Shown here: piece after piece, positions 55,063 to 64,000 of the stretch
Position numbering within the stretch: position 1 is the first letter of the stretch
Layout of the letters: each line of letters opens with the position of its first letter
Source: Canna indica
Lineage: Eukaryota > Streptophyta > Magnoliopsida > Zingiberales > Cannaceae
DNA: 64,000 nucleotides
NCBI GenBank assembly: GCA_034359265.1
Contig: CP136896.1
Coordinates: forward strand, 16,833,501 to 16,897,500
Direction of reading: 5' to 3'
Position numbers and translations under genes: made by a program
Notes under the pieces: model-generated
Databases searched by the model: none
What the model was told of the DNA's origin: nothing
The model's input: only the letters and a program-made list of their open reading frames with translations

Positions 55063-56745
55063 GAAAATGAGGGCTTAGTAAGCGGCGACAATGGCAACCT
55101 CGTCAACTCCGATCTTGATGCCCAAAAAATGCATGATTTGCTCGATTGGATGGCGGAGATGGGATTCAAAGAAGCAGGATTTTCCTCTTCTTCCTAGAAA
55201 GAAGCAAAGAAAACGCAAGCTTTGAAGGGGCGAAGAAATGGGATTCAGAAAGCTGAAGACGGAGTTGCCCTGAAGAGGCAACCAAACTCTTGGGCTGGTC
55301 TCTTCATATTAGCGAGGAAAGAGGAGGATTGGCAAAAATCAAATGAGCTTAAAGAGAAGATAGTGAAAATTGAGAGAATGGCAAAGGGAAGATATAGAAA
55401 AAGTCAGATATGAATGCAAATTAATACTTTGGTAGAACTTAATCTCTGGAACTTGTTAAAAATGTTCTACCTAAGATATGGAGATTGAAATTTGATTGCC
55501 AAGTTATAGACTTGGCTGCTGCTTTTTTTTGCTTTTAACTTCTTGAATGAAGAAGAAGACTACTGGAGAGTATTATTCAGAAGGTCCGTGGTTTTTGAAA
55601 GGTCAGACTATGTCTTTGATCCTATGGAAGGAGTGTTTTCAACCTCTAAAAGAAATTATCTCAGTTGTACCGATTTGAATACAAATGCCAGGATTGCCAT
55701 ACGAGTTTATGCACAAGTCAATACTTCCTCATTTGACAGCAACAATAGAAAAACCTGTAAAGATTGATGACTTCACTCAATCAGGGGAAATGGGGAAATT
55801 CGCAAGGGTATGCGTTATGTTAGATTTGAAGAAACATGTAAAACAAGGTATATGGGTGGAGACAAAAAATGGCAAGTTCTTTAGGAACTTAGCATATAAG
55901 AATCTCCCAAAGATTTGCTTTGGTTGTGGGAGAATTGGTCATCTGGAAGGAAGCAAATTGTTTGAATGGGAAGGATATAGAACAGGAAAATATGCAAGAT
56001 TAACAAAGAAGTGGGAGAGAGGGACAAGCATGATGCCTTATTAGGGCCATGGATCCAAATTCAAAAAAGGGAAAGAAATGTTCAAAAAAATGTTAACAGG
56101 GGAGATGGTGTTTTGAAAAACTCCTTTGTTGTGTTGAACAATCCAACCTTTGAAAAAGTAAGTAATAAAGGGGGGAACCAAGGGATAGAAAGCAGAGGAA
56201 AGATAACTGATACTACAGCAGAAAAAGTAAAAGAAGCTGGAAAAAATCTGAATGTGCAAATGGATAAAAATATGAAGATATGACAAAAGAATGTTGTATC
56301 TGATAAGATGTATGAGGAAGGTCTCCAAGTGGCATGAAGATTGACATAATTGAAAAAAAGAAAGGCAAAGAGAATATGATTTTCAAAGCTATGGAGAAAA
56401 ATTGAAAAGGAGAAAAGCATAAAAGAGCAAAAGAAAGAAGTAAACCTGAATACACTATCTGAGAAACCCAGTAACTCTCTATCAAGAATTTTGGAGAATG
56501 AACATGCAGAAGAAGATTTCCTAGATGAAAGTTTTGAACCAAAAAGATCAAGTAGTGAAAGGAAAATGACAAAAGAATGGAAAGGGTTAAATAAAGATGA
56601 TGAAAAATCACTGATAAATGTCCCAATTGCTTTCAAGTTTGTTAAAATGAAGAAAAGGAGGTTCTCTATGCTAACTATTACTATTGGTGCTGAAGGTGGC
56701 CCAGGGAAAGAATCAGGCAAAGAAAACTCTTTAGAAAAAATTTAA
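55063..56745 (+). pseudogene. LINE-C ORF1 (DUF4283-like with zinc knuckle)
   Basis: Conserved-looking text appears in pieces. SGDNGNLVNSDLDAQKMHDL and WMAEMGFKEAGFS (from 55081) precede a stop; then NEEEDYWRVLFRRSVVFERS (55546) gives the DUF4283 core, then MPGLPYEFMHKSILPHL, KIDDFTQSGEMGKFARVCV and the knuckle ICFGCGRIGHLEGS (about 55912-55955), in which the last Cys is now Ser. GPWIQIQKRERN follows near 56050. A charged tail in another frame (56491-56745) ends at TAA 56743-56745, which overlaps the ORF2 start. Several frame changes show decay. Confidence 0.82.
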
Positions 56746-59390
56746 TGAAGATCATAAGTTGGAATATAAGAGGTACTAGAAAAAGAGAGGCCAATGAGTA
56801 TTTATGGTCAAATGTTTACAGAAGTAAAGTGGATATAATTTAGTTACTGGAAACTCATCTAGATGAGATGGAAGCTGTACAATACTTAAAAAGGAGGGGC
56901 AGAATCTGGGAAGGTGATTTTGTAGAGAGCACTGACAAATCAGGTGGTATCATTCTTCTATGGAGAAAATGTTTTTTGAATGGAAGGACTGTGCAGATGG
57001 ATAAGCAATGTATTAACTGTATAATTGAAAGAGAAAATGAAAAGTGTTTCTTACTTTCCTGAATATTTACAAGTACAAATATCAAAGAAAGGAATACTCT
57101 CTAGAATAGATTGAAAGAGATTGACTTGAGATTCCATGGTTAGTTTTGGGAGATATGAACTGTGTTTCAAATGGGTCAGAAAAGAGAGAAGGCAAACCTT
57201 TTGATGAAAATCAATCAAGTATACAGTTTAACAACTTTAATTATAAGCATTGTTGGTTTGATGGATGCAGAATTTAAAGGACCACCTTTCACATGGTCAA
57301 ATAAAAGAAGTGGAGAAGGAGGAATAATTGCAAGGTTGGACAGAGTTTATTACAACACAGAATGGATGGATTGGCATATGATATTTGAAGTTGAGCATTT
57401 AAGCATGATGGGATTTGATGACATGACGTTATTGGTTAAGTGTGAAAATAGGAGATGGAAGAGAGGAAATAAAATGAAAAAAAGTTTTACTTTTGAACAT
57501 TTTTGGTTGGAGTATAGAGAATTGAAATAAATTGTAAAGGAAATGTGGAAGCTGAATGAGAACTCCAATTGCAGTGTTATGGAAAAATTGAATGACTTGA
57601 AGAAGATTCTTATAAAATGGAACAAAGAAGGAATTGGAAACTTAGAAAGAAATTTATCTGAAACCAACAAGAGTATGTTAAAGTTAGAAGAAAAGGATGA
57701 AGCAATGGGTCTCAGTGCAGATGAACAGACCTATATGAGAGTTCTTGCAAATAAAATGACTGCTTCGAATAGACAAATAAATCTAAAATAATCATCAAAA
57801 GCATAATGTAAATTGATGGGAGAGGGAGATAAAAATACTAAGTTTTTTCACAATTTAATAAGGATAAGGAGGCAGAAAAATAAAGTTGAAAGTTAATAGT
57901 TGAGCAAAGAACAGTGACGGATGAGAATGAAATAACTAACCATACGACTGATTGGTATAAGAAATTGTGGAAGTGCAAAAATGAAAATAATGAGAAGCTG
58001 AAATTGCTAGAGTGTTTAAATTGGAATAAAATATAAGATGAGGAAGGAAAAAAAACTGTGTAAGGAGTTTAGTATAAAGGAAATCTGGAATGCTGCAAAT
58101 AGTATGGGAAGGGAAAAAAGTCCAAGTAAAGATGGATTTTTTCTTGAATTTTATATTGAAAATTGGAAACCGTTGGAGGAAATATCAAAGCCAAAATAGA
58201 TGCTTTTTAGAGAGATAATGTGCTTCCAAAGGGATGGAATGAAACTATATTGGTAATGATACCAAAAAAGGAAAAGGCATGCAAAGTCGAGGAATTCAGA
58301 CCAATTGCTTTGTGTAATGTTTTATATAAGATACTAACAAAGACAATAGCTAATAGACTCACGCCTTTGTTGAAAAAAATTATAAGTCTATAACAAACTG
58401 TATTTGTACCAGGGAGGCATATACAGGATAACATATTGGTTGTTGCTGAGATTATAAATTCCTTCTATGATTTTGGTGCTAAAGAGCCTAATATTGTAAT
58501 GAAAATTTATCTCCAAACAACATGACAATGTGAAGTGGGAAGCAAATTACATGTCAATGAAACAAATGAGATTTCCTAATTTGGTAATCAAATGATAAAA
58601 GGTTGTATTGAGAAGGCTGTTTTTTTTTGCAAGCTAAATGGAGTGGTTTCTGAACCTTTTTCTAGTCATAGGGGAGTAAGACAAGATGATCACATATCAC
58701 CTTATTCATTATGATGGAAGAGATGCCTTCAATGATAATTTTATAAGTCTTGGAAAGATAAAGCCCTTTAAATTCAATGATTTTGAATTAAGTCATCTGT
58801 GTTTTGCAAGTGACTTAATAATATCAATTAAAGGGAATAAGAAATCAATTAAAAGTTTAAAGGAGGCTCTAGACTTGTATTGTGAATTATCTAGTCAAAG
58901 GATAAATAAAAAAAATCCGTTGTTTACTTTCCAAAAAAATACAAAGCTGAAATAAAACATAGAATATGTCAAATACTAGACATGAATGAAAGTTATTTTC
59001 CAATGCAATACTTGGGTACCTGGATGTCTCCTAGAAGGATGAATACAAGAAACCAACATAAGATATTTGACCAAATTGGAAAAATAATGGAAAGATGGGC
59101 AAAAAATCAGTTATCTCAAATTGGGAGACTGACTTTAATTAATTTTGTGGCAAACACAATTCCTGTCTACAATATCATGACTTCATGGGTTGGTGAAAAA
59201 GAAATAAAGAAGATGCAAAGCATGAGAAGAAACTTGTTTTGGGGAGGCGGTGAAAAAAGAAGTGCTAAGCTCATAAAAGCCTTGGAAGGAGTAGGTATAA
59301 GGGATCTGGTAATAATGAAAAATTCTTTAATGGCAAAAAGTATTTTACCTTTGTTGAATGAAGAAGATAATGTTTGGAGTACCTTGTACA

Positions 59391-60515
59391 GGTGCAAGTA
59401 GAGAAAATCAAACTTTTGATCCCTATAGTTTACTCGAATTTTGATTTTAGTCTCCACACTTTATTTCCTTTTAGGATTTGATCCATGTCGTAACATGAGA
59501 CCTAAACGGAGCTGACATGGATAATAGATGCTGACTGGACATTGCTGACGTGGACCTGTAGGGACCAACATTGTAAACTATGAGGACTAAAATCAAAATT
59601 TTATAAACTATGATGACTAAGACCAAAATTCAAGTAAACTACAAGGACCAAAATTATTATTTTTCTTAAAAAATATATAAAATCACAAAATATTTTTAAA
59701 TTTATTTATGAATAATTATAATATTTAAAAATATTAAAATTGAGCACACTACAGTAATTTATGTTAATTTTGGTGGATTTAAACTGATATCGTCATTATT
59801 ATTTTCCATGCATTTGCTGTAGTGGCAACACCATAATACAGGTTATTGCTACGACTCCGTGGGCATTGTTAAAGGATATTCATGAAAAACTGATATTTAT
59901 TATAATGAAAATCAACATTTTTTGACGTTCAAAATCTTATTTAAACTGTTTTGAATGTGTCAAATTTAGGATCAAAATGGAGATGAGGAGGTGATCAGTG
60001 AAGAGATGAGTAGATCGGGAGAGCATATTTTCAAATTCTGCAACCACTGCGGGATTCACGCTAAATTAGGATAATTAACACATAAAAATTGACGCCTAAT
60101 GATGACGTCGATTTAAATCCACCTAAATTAACGTAAATTATTGTAGTATGCTCAATTTTAATATTTTTAAATATTATAATAATTTATAAATAAATTCAAA
60201 AATATTTTGTGGTTTTTTATATTTTTTTAAGAAATATAATAATTTTGGTCCCTATAGTTTACTTGAATTTTAGTTTTAGTCCTCATAATTTACAAAATTT
60301 TGGTTTTAGTCCTCATAGTTTACAAAGTTGGTCCATGTAGGTCCACGTCAGCAATGTCCTTCATGTCTGCTTCGTTTGGGCCTCATGGGTAGGGATCAAA
60401 TCCTAAACGAAAATAAAGTGTGTTGACTAAAACCAAAATTTTGAAACTATGAGAACTAAAACCAAAATTCGAGCAAACTGTGAGGACAAAAAGTATGATT
60501 TTCCCGGTGCAAGTA
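59391..60515. repeat. Target-site duplication of fold-back copy 2
   Basis: GGTGCAAGTA at 59391-59400 and 60506-60515, perfect over 10 bp (9 or 10 bp true length). Removing the element gives the uninterrupted LINE reading LYRCKYGSLHHWI. Confidence 0.92.
59401..60505. mobile_element. Fold-back DNA element, copy 2
   Basis: Ends GAGAAAATCAAAC and (complement) GGGAAAATCATAC, long inverted arms as in copy 1 (TTTACTCGAATTTTGATTTTAG, CTGACGTGGACCTGTAGGGA and mirror). It is 1105 bp; part of one inner arm present in copy 1 (about 9900-10060) is lost, and the loop lies in the opposite orientation. No coding region. Mutator-like by duplication length, but without visible transposase-derived sequence. 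Confidence 0.9.
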
Positions 60516-60867
60516 TGGAAGTCTACATCATTGGATTAGAAATACATAGAGGAAGTTATCAGACCAGTTCAAGGTAATCATAGGTAATTTGGAAAATGTA
60601 AAAGATGGTGTTATAAAGCAGATAGCAAATGAGGAAGAAACTAATATTTGGGAAGACCCATGGTTAAATGTTATTCCTTTTAATTGGTGGCCAACTTACA
60701 TTTAGGGGGCGTTTGGTTGCCCGCAAATGCAAACGCTGCAAAATCCATTTGCATGTAAAAGCAAATGCCCGCAAATAGATTTTGCAGCTTAGCGTTTGGT
60801 TGCCCGCAAGTAGAGCTGCAACTTCTATTTGCGAACGTTTGGTTGACCGCAAATGGAAGTTGTAATT

Positions 60868-60946
60868 ACACTTGCAACTTGCAACTTGCAACTTGCAACG
60901 TGCAACTTGCAACTTGCAACTTGCAACTTGCAACGTGCAACTTGCA
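60868..60946 (+). repeat. 7-bp tandem array (ACTTGCA)n
   Basis: About 11 units of CTTGCAA. Every fifth unit is the variant CGTGCAA (60899 and 60934, 35 bp apart), so there is a 35-bp higher-order period. Confidence 0.9.
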
Positions 60947-60954
60947 TCTTACGA

Positions 60955-62205
60955 AATTTTTCGGGTCGGGTCGGGCACGAATTTTCTCAAGTCGGGCTGA
61001 GCCGGGCCGGGATGGGACGGGCCGAGCATGCACGAATTTATCCGGGCCGGGTACAAACTTTTTCATACAGGGCCGGGCACAAACTTTTCGGGTCGGGTCG
61101 TGCACAAATCTTTTTGGGCCGGGCCGGACACGAATTTTTTCGAGTCGGTCCGAGCCGGACCGGGACAGGTTGGGCAGTGCACGAATTTTTTTCGGGCAAG
61201 GCTGGGCCGAACACAATTTTTTTTTCGGGCCGGGCACGAATTTTTTTTCTGGTCAGGTCGGGCCGGGAAACGAATTTTTTCAGGCCGGGTCGGGCAGGAA
61301 TTTTTTTGGGCCGAGCCGAGCACGAAATTTTTTTGGCCGGGAATGAATTTTCTCATGCGGGGTCGGGCATAAATTTTTTGGGTCGAGCCGAGTCAAGATG
61401 GGCAGTGCACGAATTTTTTCGGGCAAGGTTGGGCCCAATGCGAATATTTCGGACTGGGCATGAATTTCTTTTCGTGTTAGGTCGGGCTGGGCATGAAATT
61501 TTTTGGGTCGGGTCGGGACACGAATTTTTTTGGGCAGGGCTGACCACGAATTTTTTCGGGCAGGGCCAGGCAAGAATTTTTTCGATCCAGACCGGGCATG
61601 AATTTTTTTGGGGCGGGCCGAGCACAAAATATTTTGGGCCGGGTTGGGCACGAATTTTTTGGGGCTGGGCCGTGCAGAATAATTTTGGGCCGGGCAAGGC
61701 ACGATTTTTTTCGGGTCGGCACGAGTCGGGCAGTGCATAAATTTTTTCGGGCAGGGCTGGGTTGGGCACGAATTTTTTTGGGTCGGGCATGAATCTTTTC
61801 GGGCCGGGCCGGGGTACGAATTTGTTTGGGGCAGGGCCGGGCCGACAGTGAATTTTTTCGAGCTAGGCTGAGCACGAATTTTTTCGGGCCTGGCCGAGCA
61901 CAAATTTTTTCGAGCTAGGCCAGGCACGAAATTTTTGAGTCGGGCTGGGCACGAAATTTTTCGGGCCGGGTTGGGCACGAATTTTTTCGGACCGAGCCGG
62001 GCTGGGACGGGTCGTGCAGTGCACGAATTTTTTGGGTCGGGTCGGACACAAATTTTTTCGGGGCGGGACGGACACGAATTTTTTTGGGCTGGGCCGAGCA
62101 CAAATTTTTTTGGGCCAGGCTGGACACGAACTTTTTTGGGCCGGGTCGGGCATAAATTTTTTGGGTCGAGCCTGGGACAAATTTTTTCGGGCCAGGCTAA
62201 AAACT
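60955..62205 (+). repeat. GC/T-rich minisatellite, about 20-30-bp units
   Basis: Dozens of imperfect units of the type CGGGCCGGGCACGAATTTTT fill 1.25 kb. A longer variant containing GGGCAGTGCACGAATTTTT recurs near 61172, 61400, 61725 and 62015, hinting at a 230-320-bp higher-order unit. All units keep the same orientation. Confidence 0.9.
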
Positions 62206-63950
62206 TAGGCCCGACATGATTTGTCTGACAAATTAATAATTTTTAATTTTTGTATGATACTAAAAATATATTAAAAAATCTATCAAATGACATCAGATGT
62301 AAAATCTGACACTACCATCAGGTTCAGTACATAAAAACCTACAACTTTGATATTTATCTCGTCTTCATCCGACGTCTCTACGTCGCCAAAATTAATTATT
62401 TTTCAATACTTAAATTATTGCATTTGCAGCCCGCAATCTTGTATTGCGGGCTTTTTGGGCTGCAATTTCACTTGCGGCCCGCAAATGATATTTGAAATAC
62501 AAGTTGCAACTAGTAAATGCTGCAAAATGATTTTACAGCCAACCAAACAAATTTGTTATCTAAATGCTGCAACTAGAGTTGCAGCATTTGTACTTGCGGG
62601 CAACCAAACGCCCCCTTAATGTTGAAGAACTATGTAAGTATAAAAAGGTGAATGAGCTCATAATAAATGGGAAGTGGAATTGGAATATTTCGGATGAAGT
62701 TCTAAGTGCTGAGTTGAAGCTGATAGCTACAACTACTTATTTAAATAGAAGCAATTTGAAAGATAGATGGGTATGGAAGAATAGCATGAATGGAAAGTTA
62801 TCGGTCAAAGAAGCATACACTTTTCTGAAACAAAAGGAAACTGAATCTATTGAAGCTGACTTTGACTGGAGGAAAATATGGAAACTGAAAGTGGCTGAGA
62901 AAGTGAAATTATTTTGCTGGAAAGTAATATGGAATAGGTTGCCTATTTCTGACTGGTTCAGTAAGTTTACACGAAATGATATTGAGGATTGTGTAATGTG
63001 TGGAAAAGAAAAAGAATCTGTGGAACATATATTGTTCAAATGCAAAGTTGCAAGTGAATACTGGAATTTGGTAGAACAAAAATTAAGCTTATCCTTTCAA
63101 CATAAACAAGACGGGAGAGAAGGAAGATGGTTCTTAGAAGCTGAAACATATGAAGAAGATTCAACTAGGAAATTATTGGCTTTTATTACAAATTCAATAT
63201 GATTAATTTGGAAAAATAAAAATAGAATGATTTTTTTAAAAAAAAAGTGAGGACTGATTTCTATTTACAATAAGGCAATGGCTGAAACATTAAGTGAAGT
63301 ATGGATGAAAAATGAAGTGAAGATAGATAACACAGAAAGACAAGTTGAGAATAAACAAGATGCTGAAATGGTTGAGACTGTTCTATTTGTGGATGCTGCT
63401 TGGAAATCTCAGTGCAGAATGGGTTATGGCTTTGTTTTAGAAGTTGAGGGTACTAAAATCTGAGAAGGTGAAGGGTTGAGTTTTGCTAGAAATTCCTTAC
63501 ATGCCGAAGCAATGGTCATATGGTTTAGCTTAGACAATGTGAGGAAAAAAAGAATAAGAGGCATTGTGGTAAGATCAGATTGTGAAGTTTTAGTGAAGAT
63601 TTTAAGAAGAGAGATAGAATGTTCTTGGGAGATGTCTGGACTTATGCAAAGAATCTGAAAAGATGCTGATGAGGGAGTAGTTAAAGGTTAGAAACACATT
63701 GCAAGAGAGAAGAACCAGAGAGCTAATGATTTAGCTAGAAGAAGCTTACAAAATGTAACTGTGTCTGATGAGCAAATATTGGAGTGAAAACTATCTTTTT
63801 GTTTTGAACTGCAATTTTTTTTTATGAGAGTTCAATTATTGTGGGTGAAATAAATGTAGATATAAGTAGTAGAGTTGTATGTAGGGATGCTCCTACAGTT
63901 ATATGTCATGTAAACAATTTGATTAATGCTAATAAAATTGATGAAACTCA

Positions 63951-64000
63951 AAGGGGAATATATCCGTACTTTCTTGGATGCGAGGAATATATCCATACTT
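63951..64000 (+). repeat. Short direct repeat at the window end
   Basis: GGAATATATCCGTACTT (63956) and GGAATATATCCATACTT (63984), 28 bp apart. Probably sequence just past the LINE-C 3' end; it cannot be judged at the window edge. Confidence 0.5.

Larger units (their letters stand above)
60705..62615. mobile_element. PIF/Harbinger-type non-autonomous element carrying satellite DNA
   Basis: Perfect inverted ends starting GGGGGCGTTTGGTTGCCCGC (about 22 bp) and a TTA duplication. The motif CGTTTGGTTGCCCGCAA recurs as a direct subterminal repeat near 60709, 60793 and, variant, 60836. 1911 bp, no transposase. Almost all of the inside is a 7-bp array (60868-60946) and a long GC-rich minisatellite (60955-62205). 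The long open frames inside it are by-products of the repeat. Confidence 0.85.
60702..62618. repeat. TTA target-site duplication of the Harbinger-type element
   Basis: TTA at 60702-60704 and 62616-62618 flank perfect terminal inverted repeats. A 3-bp TTA/TAA duplication is typical of PIF/Harbinger. Confidence 0.85.
56745..63788 (+). pseudogene. LINE-C ORF2: endonuclease, reverse transcriptase, RNase H, dead
   Basis: ATG 56745 starts MKIISWNIRGTRKREANEYL, the endonuclease N-terminus; LLETHLDEMEA follows a TAG at about 56838. DAEFKGPPFTWSNKRSGEGG and RLDRVYYN (57270-57350) continue the endonuclease. RT blocks: MIPKKEKACKVEEFRPIALC near 58256, NRLTPLLKKI, VFVPGRHIQDNI; the catalytic box has decayed to FASD near 58803. 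Then SQIGRLTLINFVANTIPVYN near 59120. Behind the two insertions comes zf-RVT (KLKVAEKVKLFCWKVIWNRL, DCVMCGKEKESVEHILFKC, 62880-63045) and RNase H with catalytic candidates VDAAW, HAEAM, SDCEV and HIAREKNQRAND (63385-63735). Stops and frameshifts are numerous. Confidence 0.9.
55063..63950 (+). mobile_element. LINE-C: L1-type LINE with RNase H, split by two DNA transposons
   Basis: Plus strand. ORF1 (55063-56745), ORF2 from ATG 56745 with endonuclease, reverse transcriptase, zf-RVT and RNase H (to about 63788), then an AT-rich 3' UTR with AATAAAA near 63931. A fold-back element (59401-60505) and a Harbinger-type element (60705-62615) interrupt ORF2. Without them the LINE is about 5.9 kb. It differs from LINE-A in codon use (A-rich) and in having RNase H, so it is a separate lineage. 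Many frameshifts make it dead. Ends are approximate. Confidence 0.9.

Noticed and set aside
56082..56720. Minus-strand Phe/Ser/Leu-rich frame of 212 codons
   Set aside because: Shadow of the Lys/Glu/Asn-rich LINE-C ORF1 tail on the other strand.
60853..62180. Very long open frames on both strands (up to 295 codons) reading as Gly/Arg/Phe- or Pro/Lys-rich proteins
   Set aside because: They are translations of the minisatellite in every frame; open reading comes from repeat composition, not selection.
1..64000. CRISPR arrays, bacterial operons, phage genes
   Set aside because: Nothing of this kind; introns, LTRs, LINEs and plant-family genes show a plant nuclear genome.
1..64000. tRNA and rRNA genes
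   Set aside because: The only tRNA-like words are primer-binding sites (TGGTATCAGAGC); no cloverleaf or rRNA stretch was recognised by eye.

Overview
The window is flowering-plant nuclear DNA. It is AT-rich and intron-containing, and most of it is nested, decayed transposable elements. I recognise only two ordinary host genes, both on the minus strand: a four-exon DUF829/TMEM53-like alpha/beta-hydrolase gene (38060-40232) and a single-exon DUF4408/DUF761 membrane protein gene (52305-53123). I cannot name the species.

Layout. 1-8895: a plus-strand L1-type LINE (ORF1 end, endonuclease, reverse transcriptase) split by a 3.0-kb CACTA element (554-3571, 3-bp AAT target duplication) and by a copia solo LTR (4704-6164). 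9477-10770: a long fold-back DNA element. 11100-24791: a MuDR-like MULE with about 470-bp terminal inverted repeats and a perfect 9-bp target duplication. It holds a mudrA-type transposase on the minus strand and a converging zf-GRF/coiled-coil/membrane gene on the plus strand, and a complete copia retrotransposon (13024-21245) sits inside its transposase gene. 25985-37375: a second LINE ORF1 cut by a CACTA deletion derivative (26801-36890), itself cut by a gypsy-type solo LTR (27511-36347), itself cut by an autonomous-type but dead hAT element (28565-34498). 40774-43740: rearranged endogenous pararetrovirus fragments with direct and inverted duplications. 44284-44590: an ABCG-transporter pseudogene scrap. 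44736-47171: a second gypsy-type solo LTR, minus orientation. 55063 to about 63950: a third LINE with an RNase H domain, interrupted by a second fold-back element (59401-60505) and by a PIF/Harbinger-type element (60705-62615) loaded with a GC-rich minisatellite.

Insertion order can be read from target duplications: removing each younger element rejoins the older one, often in frame (for example LINE ORF1 across the first CACTA, and LINE ORF2 across the solo LTR). All transposon coding regions carry stops or frameshifts, many of them TGG-to-TAG/TGA changes.

The least ordinary things are these: the MULE, whose second gene is not mudrB and whose transposase introns are built around a motif shared with its own termini; a dyad-rich TCGACC array just upstream of the TATA box in all three copia LTRs; a near-complete RNA-hairpin-like fold-back inside the first CACTA; and the palindromic pararetrovirus locus.
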